In this document: piece by piece, positions 37,659 to 50,041 of the stretch
How positions within the stretch are numbered: the stretch's first letter is position 1
How the letters are laid out: every line of letters starts with the position of its first letter
Source: Poronia punctata
Taxonomy: Eukaryota > Ascomycota > Sordariomycetes > Xylariales > Xylariaceae
Length of the DNA: 56,110 bases
Direction: 5' to 3'
Assembly (NCBI GenBank): GCA_022579005.1
Contig: MU401686.1
Location: 1-56,110 of the forward strand
Made by a program: the position numbers and the translations under genes
Notes under the pieces: generated by a model
The model's input: the letters and a program-made list of their open reading frames with translations, nothing else
What the model was told of the DNA's origin: nothing
Databases searched by the model: none

Positions 37659-38413
37659 TATGTTTTATTTAAACTAAATATTTTTAGTATTATAATAAAG
37701 CCTTTTTAACTTTTATAGTATAAAAGAAAATATATAAAAATAAAACTTAACTTTTAAATTAAATTTAAATATAATAAATTAAGCATAACTAATAAAATTT
37801 CTTTTTAATAGTATATTAAGTAAATTATATATATAAAAAAGTAGCTTTAAGAAATTAATACTTTTAGCTTTTAAAATTATATTTAGCTAAAAGTTTTATA
37901 AAACTTTAAAAGCAATATATACTTAGTACTTTATTTAATTGCTTATTTTATAATTAAACGTTTTGTTTATACTTTATACTTTATTAAGTATAAACTTTAT
38001 TTTTTCATTTTTAAAAAGCTTTTAAGTACTTTTAATTTTTTGGCTTAATTGTATAATATTTATATATTAGTTAAATATACTTTTATAAGCATTTTTAGTT
38101 AAGTTTATATATACTTAATATATAAAATAACTTATACTTATATATTAGTTTTTTAATATATTTATATTTTTTAGTTATTAAAAATCTTTTTTATTAAATA
38201 TTAACTTTTTAGTTTAAATTGCTACTTTAATTGCTAATTACTATAACTTAAAAAATATGTTTATTATTTATATACTTTTATTTATTTATATACTAGGTAT
38301 AGTAGCTAATTATATAATACTTTTTAAAGGTATAAAAAGTAAACTTTTCTTTACTTATATTATACGTTTTTACTTAATTTTTAAGTTTTAAAGAACTTAT
38401 ATATATAAGCTAC
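36990..38413 (-). mobile_element. Copia copy D, 3'-end fragment
   Basis: A minus-strand LTR of the Copia family (36990-37658, 669 bp) is followed by about 755 bp of interior. That interior matches the sequence adjoining the 3' LTR of copy C (39370-40108) and of copy A (before 19751). Homology stops at the motif ataagctac near 38413, so the rest of the element is missing. No matching flank duplication can be expected for a truncated copy. Confidence 0.85.
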
Positions 38414-38742
38414 TATTATAGGAAAATGTATTTTAAAACAATTATTAGGTTTAAAAAACTTATTGGTACGGAAATAGAGTAGGTTTGCTAAAGTGCTATA
38501 TATACTATAACTTGTAAAGGTATTAGCAATAACATTAGCAAAGTAGTCTAATCACCTACTTTGTTAAAGTCTTTGCAAGTTTAACCCTTTGCAAAGCCTT
38601 TAGTAGAGTAGGGCAGACTTTTCTTATTTTTTCCCTACTCTGCCCCACTATTCTCATTTTAACCTACATTTGCAGATTAAACTAATTATACATTGCTATT
38701 CTGGTTAAAAACAATTATTGTCCTATAAAACTATAATATTAT
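38414..38742. other. Low-RIP spacer with short hairpins between Copia copies D and C
   Basis: This 329-bp block keeps many CpA/TpG sites and G/C-rich words, unlike both neighbours, so it was probably single-copy DNA. It has an 8-bp stem CTTTGCAA (38571-38578)/TTGCAAAG (38589-38596) and another, GAGTAGGG (38606-38613)/CCCTACTC (38633-38640). The adjoining GGGCA/TGCCC can form an alternative stem. No open frame or splice pattern is convincing. It may be a piece of original host sequence or a short unclassified element. Confidence 0.6.
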
Positions 38743-38747
38743 ATAAG

Positions 38748-39369
38748 TTTAATAGATCATGTTAACTATATTTAATAAAGTAAAAGGTAGAAAACAGTGC
38801 TAAGATTAGCATAGCTAGTATATATATTAAATATATAAAATTAGTTAATATATATATAACTAGTTTATTAGTACGCGTTGTTTAACTTTTATAGTTAAGC
38901 AATACTTATGTTTATTTTAATTATATATTAGTTAAGCAGTTTAACTTGCACTTTATTTATAAAAGCTATAAAGTAAATTATACTTGCTGCTTAATTAAGT
39001 AGTAAGTAAAATTTACTTTATAGTTTTATACTTTTTTAATATTATATACTTTTTATTTTAGCTTTATTTTTAATATTATAATTATTAAATAATTTAAAAG
39101 TATTTTTACTTAGTACTATATAAATAATGCATAGCGCATATGCTTTATATTAAATATACACTTTTTCTATTAGTTATTATATATAACTTTACTATTAATA
39201 AACTTAAAATAATTATAGCATAATTTATAAAGCGCGTAGTTAATTTCTTAATTAATGCGCTATATATATTATATTAATTATTGCTTAATTTGCTTATATA
39301 TACTAAACGCCTTTTTATTTTAGTAGTAATTATTTAATTATTTTTAGTATAAACTTATTATTTATTATA
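38748..39369 (-). repeat. 3' LTR of Copia copy C
   Basis: This 622-bp LTR in minus orientation lacks part of the segment around the conserved aagctttgcttattttt block present in other copies, which explains its shorter length. Plus-strand termini are TTTAATAGAT and ATTTATTATA. Confidence 0.87.
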
Positions 39370-41850
39370 TTCTTTTTATTTAAACTAAATAGTTTATATA
39401 TTATAATAAAACTTTTTTAACTTTTATAATATAAAAAATATATATATAAAAATAAGATTTAGTTTTTAAATTAAATTTAAACGCAGCAAATTAAGCATAA
39501 CTAATTAAATCTTTTTTTACTAGAATAGTAAGTAAAGTGCATATATAAAAAGTAGCTTAAAATAACTAGCATTTTTAGCTTTTATTTTATATTTAACTAA
39601 AGGTTTTATAAAATTTAAAAAGAATATATCCTCTATATTTTATTTAATTGCTTATTTTATAATAAAATTTTTACTTATACTTTATACTTTATTAAATATA
39701 AACTTTAAATTTTTACTTTTAAAAAGTTTTTAAGTACTTTAAATCTTTTTGCTTAACTATATAGTGCTTATACTTTAATTAAGTATACTTTTATAAATAG
39801 TTTTAATTAGGTTTATATATACTTAGCGCTTAAAGTACTTTATATCTATTTACTAGTTTTTTTTATATACTTATATTTTTAATTATTAAAAGTACTTGTT
39901 ACTAAGTACTAACTTTTTAATTTAAATTAATACCTTAACTACTAGTTGCTATAGCTTAATTAAAAAATACTATATTTTCTTTTTCTATATTAGCTATACT
40001 AGCTAATTTTATGCTGTTTCTTTATAAATATAAAAAGTAAACCTTTTTATTTATATTATAAGCTTTTTTAACTTTTTACCTCTTAAATAACTTATATATA
40101 TAAGCTACTTACTTTTTAACGCTTTTATTATATATATCTTACTAGCTTTAAGCTTTTTTTACTTAAAGCTTTTATTTTTTTATATTTTTATAACCTTAGT
40201 AAGTATATATAGTAGCATTAAATAATAGCGTTTATGTTTTCTTTTAATTTAGTTTGCGCTATATTCTTTTTATATTAACTTGGCTTTTTTTAATATAGTT
40301 TAAAATAGTTTTAGCTTGCTTTTACTTTTATGCTTTATACTTTTTTTATTTTTATATGTTTTGCTTATTGCTGTTTTTATGCTTATGCTTATACTAGTAC
40401 TACTATTGCTTTAGCTTATTAGGTTGCTTACTAAGTAAACGCTATTTTTTGCCTTTTTAAAAAATTGCTATTTAGTTTTAATTTTATAAAGCTTTTAAAT
40501 TTAATAAATTACTTATATATTTGTTTTATTATATAATTATATTTGCGCTTTTTAAACTTTTATATATTAGAAATATAATCTTACAAAGTGTTTTATATAA
40601 AAAAAGCTATTATTACTTCTTCTTTTTTATTAGTTGCTTTATTATTTTTTAGTTGCTGCTTTTTTTTTTGGATTAGTTTTTATATTGCTTTTTTAGTTAT
40701 ATTTATAAGCTTTAATAAATTAAACTTTACTTTTAATAAAAAAAGTGTTATATAAGCTTTTATGTTTTTTATTTTTTAAAAAGATTTAAAATAACTTTTC
40801 CTTTTTACGCTTTGCTTTGCTTTTTGCTTTTTAACTTTTAATATTGCTTTTAGTTTTTAGTTTTTAGTTTTTAGTACGCTTTTTTGTTTTATTTTAGCTT
40901 ATTGCTCAATTCTTTATTTCTTTAAGTTTTTACTTAGTAACTTTAACTTTGCTTTTAGTTTTATTATTACCGGTTTTTCTTTTTAGTCTTTTATATTTTA
41001 AAGTAGTTAAGCTTTTAGTTAAAATTATTAAGCTACTTATTATAATACTAAAAACATTTACGCTTACTTTACTAGTATAAACCTTTTGTTTTGTTTTTTT
41101 ATAAGTTCTTAGCTTAATACTTTTATATTTTTTAGCTTTAAAGCTTATTTTAAGTACTAATAGCGCTTTTTCTTTACTTTATTTTATTATTATTTTATAA
41201 ATTATATTACTAGTACTAAACGCTTTTTTAATTATATTTACTATTTGTTTTCTACTTTTAATAATTACTATAAAGTTAGCATTAGCTATTTTAAAGCTAT
41301 TAAAGCTAGTTTTTAAACTTATTACTTTTATTATTAAAGTTGCAATAGTTATAAATTAATATAAGTATTTTTTATATATATTTTATTCTTTTATACTAAC
41401 TTAAATTATATAACTTTGCTTATTGCTTTTATAAAGCTTTACGTTTTAAGCAAATGAAAGAACTTTAAAATAATACTATAAGTATTTTTTTATTATATAT
41501 TTATTATGTTTATTAACTTTATATTAGCATATTAGTAAGCTTTGCGCTACTATTTGCTTTATTAAAGATTTGTAAAATTAAACTTTTAAAACTTATAATA
41601 TATTTTAAAAAAATAAAAAAAAATAGTTAGCTTAAAAGTTATTATTTTAAGGTTTTAGTAATTAGTTTAGGTTTAAAAGTTATTTAAAGTTAAATAGTAT
41701 TAATATAACTTTTTCTTATTACGTCTTTTTATAGTTTATTACATATTTACTATTTAGCTTATATATACTTGCTAACTTGTTTTTTTTATACTTTATATTA
41801 TATACTTTCTTTATATATTATATATATTTTAACATTGCAATTTAATAGAT
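39370..41850 (-). other. Post-pol region of Copia copy C, about 2.5 kb
   Basis: This segment, read on the minus strand between the end of the RNase H relic and the 3' LTR, is the counterpart of 10894-12090 plus 18456-19750 in copy A. It contains the Lys-rich low-complexity stretch at about 40800-40900. No domain is recognised. Confidence 0.65.
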
Positions 41851-41852
41851 TA

Positions 41853-43810
41853 TAAATTAAACATTGTATAAAAGTGTTTAAATATAGTATAAAAGGGGTT
41901 TTTAATTAAACTATTAGCTAATATATTTTTAGTTAAAATATATTTAACTTTAAACGGTTTTAAAAATATTTATACTAAACTTATATATTGTATATATTTA
42001 TATACTATAATTAAGTACTAATTTTTTTAGGTACTTATTATAAGCCTAATAGCTTAAATATTATTATATTAAAATATTTAATTTTAATTAAGGTTTAAGC
42101 GTAGCTTTTTTAATAAGCGTTTAATTACTATAAGGTTTTATGCTATAGCTTTTAAAATAATTAGTTTTGCTTTAATTATTAATATAAATATAGTAAATTA
42201 TTAATATGCTTTTTATAAAATAAAGCTACTTTAAAGGTTTATTAAATATTTATAAGTTAAGCATTGCATTTTATTATTATTTATAAATAATGCATTACTT
42301 ATAATAACTAAAGCGTATATTATATTTAGTATACTATTTATTATTACCTTTAAAGTATATATTATAAATAAATATTAAATTACTTAATTTATAGCTTTAT
42401 AATAATTTAGTTTAAAATTTATAAAGAAAGCCTAATATAATAAGGCTATATATGCTATATTTAGCTTAGTTATAATTATTATATAAATAATTAACTTAAT
42501 TTATTTTTAGTATGCTTTAATTTCTTTTATAGTTATAGTGCTTTTAAATTTTATAAGTTTTTTATATAGTAAAGAAGTAATTAGTGCTTAGCTTAAATTA
42601 GCTTTATAAAAGTGCTTATCTACTTTCTTAATATATTAGTTATAAAGCAAAAAGATTGTTTTATTTATTTATTTTAAATAATATATATTCTAAACAATTA
42701 CATAATATTTGTTTAGTTTTTAATTTTATAGCGTTTTTTAATTCTTTAAATAATTAAAGCTGCTTTATACTTATTTAATTTATTATAAATAACTAAAACG
42801 TTTTTAACGTAAAATATAATAAAAACTAATTAATCTTTAATATATTATAAATATAGTTTTTTAAGTAATAGTTTAAGCTTAAGTATTTTAAGTATTAATA
42901 TAAACGTTTTATATAAAGAAATAGCAAGTCTTTTAAGTTATATAGCGCTTTAAGTAATAATATTACTTTATTTCTTTTATAATTAACTTATTTAATACTT
43001 TAAATACTATAAGCTTTAACTTTTTATATATTATATTAAGAAATATTTAATAGATTATATTAACTATATCTAGCAAAGTAAAAAGTAAAAAACGGTGCTA
43101 AGATTAGCGTAGCTAGTATATATATTAAATATATAAAATTAATTAATATATATATATAACTAGTTTATAAGTGCGCGTTGCTTAACTTTTATAGTTAAGC
43201 AACACTTATATTTATTTTAGTTATATATTAGTTAAGCAGTTTAACTTATACTTTAACTATAAAAGCTATAAAGTAAATTATGCTTGCTGCTTAATTAAGC
43301 AGTAAGTAAAATGCACTTTGCACTTTTTACTTTTTAGTATTACGCTTTTTTTATTTTAGCTTTTTTTTAACATTATAATTATTAAATAATTTAAAAGTGT
43401 TTTTACTTAGTACTATATAGCATATATGCTTTATACTAAGTATATAAACCTTTTTTCTTATTAGTTATTATATATAACCTTATTATTAATAAACTTAAAA
43501 TAATTATAGCGCAATGTATAAAGCACGTAGTTAACTTTTTAATTAACGTGCTATATATATTGTATTTTTTAAAATAAGCTTTGCTTATTTTTTTAATATT
43601 AAATTAATTATTATATAATTTGTTAATATATACTAAACGCTTTTTTACTTTAATAGTAACTATTTAGTTATTTTTAAAGTAGACTTATTATTTATTACAA
43701 AATATATTTTTAATATTAAATTGCTTAATTTTATAATCTTTTTTAGCTATAATTGCTATTATAATTTAAAAGGTTATTACTACTAAAGTAGCTATATAAG
43801 TGAATTATAA
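41853..43810 (-). pseudogene. Copia reverse transcriptase/RNase H relic, copy C, split by a solo LTR
   Basis: Read on the minus strand from about 43810, the sequence gives ITFKIIIAIIAKKDYKIK and then FNIKNIF. It is interrupted there by the solo LTR at 43046-43699 and resumes at 43040. The catalytic box at 42800-42811 reads Tyr-Val-Lys-Asn followed by VLVIY, less damaged around the box than copy A. The terminal motif near 41927 reads NILANSLIKNPFYT, matching DMLADxLTK. Comparison of copies A, B and C lets ancestral residues be judged site by site, since each copy lost different codons. Not functional. Confidence 0.83.
43046..43699 (-). mobile_element. Solo LTR of the Copia family inserted in copy C
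   Basis: A single 654-bp LTR, minus orientation, is flanked by perfect 5-bp duplications AAATA (43041-43045 and 43700-43704). It splits the copy C reverse transcriptase relic just after the FDIKSAF-like motif. Its outer end retains TGTAATA in minus orientation, the best preserved terminal TG of the family. Solo LTRs arise by recombination between the two LTRs of one element. Confidence 0.9.
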
Positions 43811-46800
43811 ATTTTTTTTATTATTAATTACTTTATACTATTAATTGTGCTTTATACTTTATAAAAAAACTTCTTTTTATTAAACTTATATATAAATACT
43901 TATTTAAATAGTAGTAGCTTGCTTTTTGCTTTGCTTTTAAAGATTTTCTTTATTATATTAAGTATAAATATTTAACTTAGCTTATATTTTATACATTTTT
44001 AAAATTAGTTTTTAAAAAGGTATATAGCTAAGTCTTTTTACTTTAGAAGTAGTAGCTTAATAATGTTATTATAATATATACGCTTTAATAGCGCTATACT
44101 AACTTTCTTTTGCTACTTTTTATTATATTGCTATTATAAATATTATATATAACGTTTTATACTTATAATTACTTATATATATATAGTATTTATATATTTT
44201 AAAAAATATATTTATAAAAACTTTATAAAGTAATTATTTTTAAAAATAAAAGTTTTTTTTATACTATATAATAGCATATACTATACAGTTTAATTTATTA
44301 AAGTTGTTTAAGTTATTTAGCTTATATATAAAGTTAACAAGTAATTCTTTTTTATATATTTATGTTTTATTTTAAGCAGCGGTTTTTTTAATTTTTTTAA
44401 ACTTAAAGCTTTATAAATTACTTTGTTTTCCTTTTTTTTATTAAAAGACTTTTTTGTTTTTTAGTAAAGGTTGCTTTAAGTTTTTTATAAAGCCGTTAAA
44501 AAATTGCTTATAGCAATTAGCCTTTTTTCTTTTTTTTTACTATTCTTATTTTTATTATTATTTTTTTAAACTTTTAATAAGCTTTTTATTAGCATTTATA
44601 AAAGTGCTAGTTTTTTTAAAAGTATAGTAAATTATAATAGCTTTAAAGCTTTTAGTTGCTATACTTATATTAACAAAGCACCTATCTTTATATATTTTAA
44701 CTATAGTAATGGTTTTGCTTTTTTTATATATTACGTTTATATTAGCAGTGTAGTTTTTTATATAAGTTATAATTATATTAATAGTTTAAAAACCTTTGCT
44801 TATAATATAAGTGCTTTTTTTATATATTACCTAAAGTCTATTAAGCATTGCTTAATTGCTTTTTTGCTTTGCTTAGTTACTTTTAGTGCTATACTTTATT
44901 TAAATTAACTTTTTTTGTTTAAACTATTTCTAAATAGCTAGCCTTTTTATATTTACTTAGATTTAAGTTTAAATTTAAAAGCTTTATACTTAATATAGAT
45001 TTAATTAAAATAATTAGCTTTATTTTTTTACTTTTCTTTTTTTTACTACTATTGTTTTTATTACTATTTTCTAATTAAAAACTAGCGTATTTCCTACTTA
45101 TAAAATAGTTTATTGCTTATTTTATAAGCTATTTAGCTGCTTAACGTCCAAGGTAATTAATAGCTTGTTTTTTTAGTTAACTAGTTACTTTTTATATATT
45201 TTAGTTAATTGCTTGTTTTTTTGCAGTATATATAGTAAGTATAGTAAAAGTACTTAATAAAGCTATATTTTAAATTCTTTTAATTTTAAGTAAAAGTTTA
45301 AATATGTTTTAAAAGCGCTGCCTTTAAGCTTGTTATATTATATGTTTTTATATTGTATTAAATAAAGCTTATATACCTTTTATATTTAGTTTTTTATGCT
45401 AATACCTTTTTTAAGGTTTTTTTTAAAATTGCTTATTTTAAATTAGCTTTAGTAGCTTAAGCGTTACTAAAAAATAAAGGTTTTATTTATAAATAAAGTT
45501 TTAAAATATATTTAACTTCTTTTATTAGTTTTCTAGCTATATTTACTTTTAACTTTTGTTTTTAAAAGCTTTTAAGTAGCTATACTATATAGTGCTTACT
45601 TTTAAGTTAATTATTCTTTATAGTATTTTTTAAATATTTTTGCTACTATAGCTGCGCTTTTAATTTTATATTAAATAGTTTATTAATAAAGTGCTAAAGA
45701 GTTTAATTAATTTTAGCAAATGTATATAATTTTATGCTTTTATAAAAGGTTTTTTTATATTTTTAAAGTTATAATAACTTTTTTATAGTAAGTATTTATA
45801 CTTAGTATATATTAAATATTATATATTTAACTATATAACTAATATATACGTATAGCTTAGTTTTAAATCTTTATTTATTTTAATTAGCAAGGTAATATTA
45901 CTTTAATAAGTATGCTTTATACTTATACGCTATTATTTTTATTTAATTAAGCTAAGCATTACTTATTAATGCCTTGTTTATTAGTAGTATATACTAATAA
46001 AAGTAGTAGTTAAACTAAGTATTAAGCTTTTTAAAAAGGCTTATATTATTATACGCTTTAAATAAGCTTTAGTTATATAACTATATAGTAGCTTTAGTAG
46101 CTTTAAGCTATAGCTTAATTAAAAACCTTGCGCTATATAATATAGTTTTAGCTTTTTTTATAACTTTTTTGCTTGCTTATTTAGCTATTTTAATTAGTCT
46201 TTTTATATTTTTTAGTAATATTTTAATTTTAAATCTTTTTTATATTATAGTTAATAATATGTTTAATTATTAATTACAATTATTGCTTATTTATTATTAT
46301 AGCAACATAGTGCTATTATAAGCTTATAGCACTTTTATACTTAACTTTTAAATATAAAGATTTTAATAAAAACCTTTTACTAAGTTTTACGCTATATTAT
46401 AAAGGTATATAATATTTTAAAGTATTTGTTTTTAAACATAATTAATTAAAATGTTTTATTATACTTTCTATTATACTTAAAAACATTTTAATATACTTTT
46501 TAAAACAAATATTTTATATATTGCTTTAAAGTTTTTTAAAAGATTCTTTTTAATATATAGTTAATTATATAACTTTTATACTTAATATACAATATTTTTA
46601 AAAGTTTTACATTTTTTATTTTATAAGCTAAAGCCTTTAGTGTTTTAGCTTTTAAGTACTTAGATTTAAATTGCTATAATGCTTTATTGTTTTTTTATAG
46701 TTTTAAAAAGCTGCTTAAAAGTTAAAATGCTTATTTAGCAGTAGCTATCATTAAGTTTTCTATACTTATTATAAACTTTTTTATATAGTTAGTATTTAGT

Positions 46801-48713
46801 ATAAAGTATAATTTAAAGTAAAAAAGAAATTATATTAAAAAGAAACTAGGTTATGCTTATATTATTGTTTTTTAACTATAACGTTATGTTTAATTATTTT
46901 AAAGCACAACGTATAATTTAAGCTATAGTACTAAATTCTTTTATTTTTTAGCTTCGCTTTTAAGATAATATTAATATAAAAGCCTTTTATAAACTAAACA
47001 TTTTTAAGTACTAAATCTTTTTTTTTATTTTTATTTTTTAGTATTAAGCACACTTTAAATAATTTGCTATTTCTTTTAAAATTAAAAAAAAAGATATGCT
47101 AGCTTTAACTTAGTTGTTTTTAGTTAAAATATATAATGTTATATTAACTAGCTTTATATAGTTTACTTAGTATATAATATTATAATTATTTAAAATAGTG
47201 CTATTTAATAATATGTGCCTATTTATGCTAATAGTAATATATATTTTATAAAACTTATTTTAAGTGCTGCTAACTATAGTAAAATTAATAACTATATAAA
47301 CTATATTATATAGTAGCTATATTTTATTTTTTAAACTTAAAAAATTATTTTAAGCTTTTATTGCTAAATAATAATCTTTTAATAAAGCTTAGCACTTTTT
47401 TTTAAATCTTATTATATAGCTTATTTTACTTATTGCTTTAATAGTATTATTATGTAGTTTTAAGCTTGTTATTAATTATTTTTAGTAGCTAGTTAAAAGC
47501 GTAAGATTTAGCTATTATAAATTAGTATTAAGCGTACTTATTAAACTTTTAAAAATGTTTTACTAATTTTTTATAAGGGCATTTATATAATTTATGTTTT
47601 TTCTTTAGATTTTTTAAGAAATAAGCTTTTTAAGCTACTTTTAGCAGTAGCAAATATAGCTATATATTTTGCTTTTTTTTACCTAGTATTTAATTACTAA
47701 GTTAGCTATAAGCTGATTTTTCTTTCTTTTTATTAAAAATGGTTTACTTTTTGCTTGCTTGCAAAAATACAACTTTTTTTTAAGTAGCCCATTTTAGCTA
47801 AAGCTTTAGCTAAAGTGTATATAATAAACTTTTAATTATAAGTAGCTTTTTAACTTTTTTAAGCTTATAGTTAAGCGCTTTATAATAAATTATAGTTTAT
47901 TTTTTATATTATTTATTAAACTTAATATTATTCTTTTAGCTTTTATAAAAACTTTTTAGTATTGCTTTTAAGCAATTAAATAATAGTTAACTTTATAAAG
48001 CGTAATAATACTACATAATATCTTTACTTAGTTTTAAAGCGTTAATTTGCTGCTTTTTATTTATATTGCATTAATTAATATATTTACACTTTTTATTAAC
48101 AGTTTCTTTAACTTATATTTAAAAAGTATTAGTTTAAAGCTGCTTATATGCTTTATATTATATATTTTACATTTTAAAGCTTTATTAAATAGTAAGTTTT
48201 TTTAATTTAAGTTATAGTAAACCTTTATATTAGTTTTTAAAGTTTGTTGCTTTTTATAGTTTTTTTTAACTTTTTTTTAGCTTTGTACAGTACTTTTTAA
48301 TATAACAACGCTTAAATTCTTATAGTATAGTTGCTTTAAAAAGGCGTTTAAAAACCTTTTTAAAGTTATACTTAAAAAGGTACCTATTTAAGTTAATATC
48401 TTTTTAAATACTTTTAGTAATACTAGTAACTTAAACAGTTTTAAACTATTGTTTTTAGTTTTAAAAATAGGCAAGCTTTATATAAAACTTAATAAATATA
48501 AATAGTATTATTAAATATTTTAATAGTTCTTAAATTATACTATATAATAATTAAAAATGTTTTAAATAAGTGCATAATATAAAAAGTATTAGCTTATTAA
48601 ATAAAAATTAATATAATTAGCAAAAGAATATTATATAACTATATAAAGCTAGCTTTTTAAACAAGCAATTTTATATAAGCACTAGTTTTTTAATAGCAAA
48701 CTAAGCTTATAAC
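43811..48713 (-). other. Interior of Copia copy C (gag to integrase relic)
   Basis: This RIP-degraded sequence is collinear, inverted, with 4697-9590 of copy A and 50042-55120 of copy B. No open frame and no readable domain before the reverse transcriptase. Confidence 0.75.
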
Positions 48714-49380
48714 TTTAATAAATTATATTAACTATATTTAGCAAAGTAAAAAGTAAAAAATAGTGCTAAAATTAGCGTAGCTAGTATATATATATATTAA
48801 ATATATAAAATTAATTAATATATATATAACTAATTTATAAGTATATATTATTTAACTTTTATAGTTAAGCAATACTTATATTTATTTTAGTTATATATTA
48901 GTTAAGCAGTTTAACTTGCATTTTATTTATAAAAGCTATAAAGTAAATTATGCTTACTGCTTAATTAAGCAGTAATAAAATGTGCTTTATACTTTTTACT
49001 TTTTTAATATTATATACCTTTTTTTTAGCTTTATTTTTAATATTATAATTATTAAATAACTTAAAAATATTTCTACTTAGTGCTATATAAATAATACGCA
49101 GTATATATGCTTTATATTAAGTATGCACTTTTTTTTTCTTATTAGTTATTATATATAACCTTATTATTAATAAACCTAAAGTAATTATAGCGCAATTTGT
49201 TAAGCGTATAGTTAATCTTTTAATTAATACGCTATATACATTATATTTTTTAAAATAAGCTTTGCTTATTTTTCTAATGTTAAATCAATTATTGCTTAAT
49301 TTGCTAATGTATGCTAAACCCTTTTTTACTTTTATAGTAACTACTTAGTTATTTTTAATATAGACCTATTATTTATTAAA
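48714..49380 (-). repeat. 5' LTR of Copia copy C
   Basis: This 667-bp LTR in minus orientation has its outer terminus at 49380, immediately followed by ATAAG and then the outer terminus of copy B at 49386. Confidence 0.9.
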
Positions 49381-49385
49381 ATAAG

Positions 49386-50041
49386 TATAACAGATAATAG
49401 GTTTACTTTAAAGATAACTAAGTAGTTACTACTAAAGTAAAGGAGCGTTTAGCATATATTAGCAGATTAAGCTATAATTAATTTAATATTAAAAAAATAA
49501 GCAAAGCTTATTTTAAAAAATATAATATATATAGCGCGTTAATTAAAAAATTAACTATGCGCTTTATAAATTGTGCTATAATTATTTTAAGTTTATTAAT
49601 AATAAGGTTATATATAATAACTAATAAGGAAAAAGGTTTATATACTTAATATAAAGTATACGTACTATATAGTACTAAGTAAAAATACTTTTAAGTTATT
49701 TAATAATTATAACGTTAAAAATAAAGCTAAAATAAAAAGTATATAATATTAAAAAAGTAAAAAGTATAAAGCGCATTTTACTTATTGCTTTATTAAGTAG
49801 TAAGTATAATTTACTTTATAGCTTTTATAGTTAAAGCGTAAGTTAAACTGCTTAATTAATATATAATTAAAATAAATATAAATATTGCTTAACTATAAAA
49901 GTTAAGCAATATATACTTATAAACTAGTTATATACGCATATTAATTAATTTTATATATTTAATATATATACTAGCTATACTAATTTTAGCACTATTTTTT
50001 ATTTTTTACTTTATTAAATATAGTTAATATAATTTATTAAA
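49386..50041 (+). repeat. 5' LTR of Copia copy B
   Basis: This is an uninterrupted 656-bp LTR. It shows the empty-site sequences for both insertions in copy A: ataatatatatagcg near 49521-49535 and gcttaactataaaagttaa near 49890. Confidence 0.9.

Larger units (their letters stand above)
38748..49380 (-). mobile_element. Copia copy C, full length, minus strand, ATAAG duplication
   Basis: This is a complete 10.6-kb RIP-inactivated Copia element. The 3' LTR is 38748-39369 (622 bp), with an A-rich polypurine tract next to it, and the 5' LTR is 48714-49380 (667 bp). The 5-bp duplication ATAAG is perfect at 38743-38747 and 49381-49385. Removing the solo LTR at 43046-43699 leaves about 10.0 kb, equal to copy A without its insertions. 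Its outer end faces the outer end of copy B across just the 5-bp duplication. It lacks the Gypsy element found in copy A. Confidence 0.9.
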
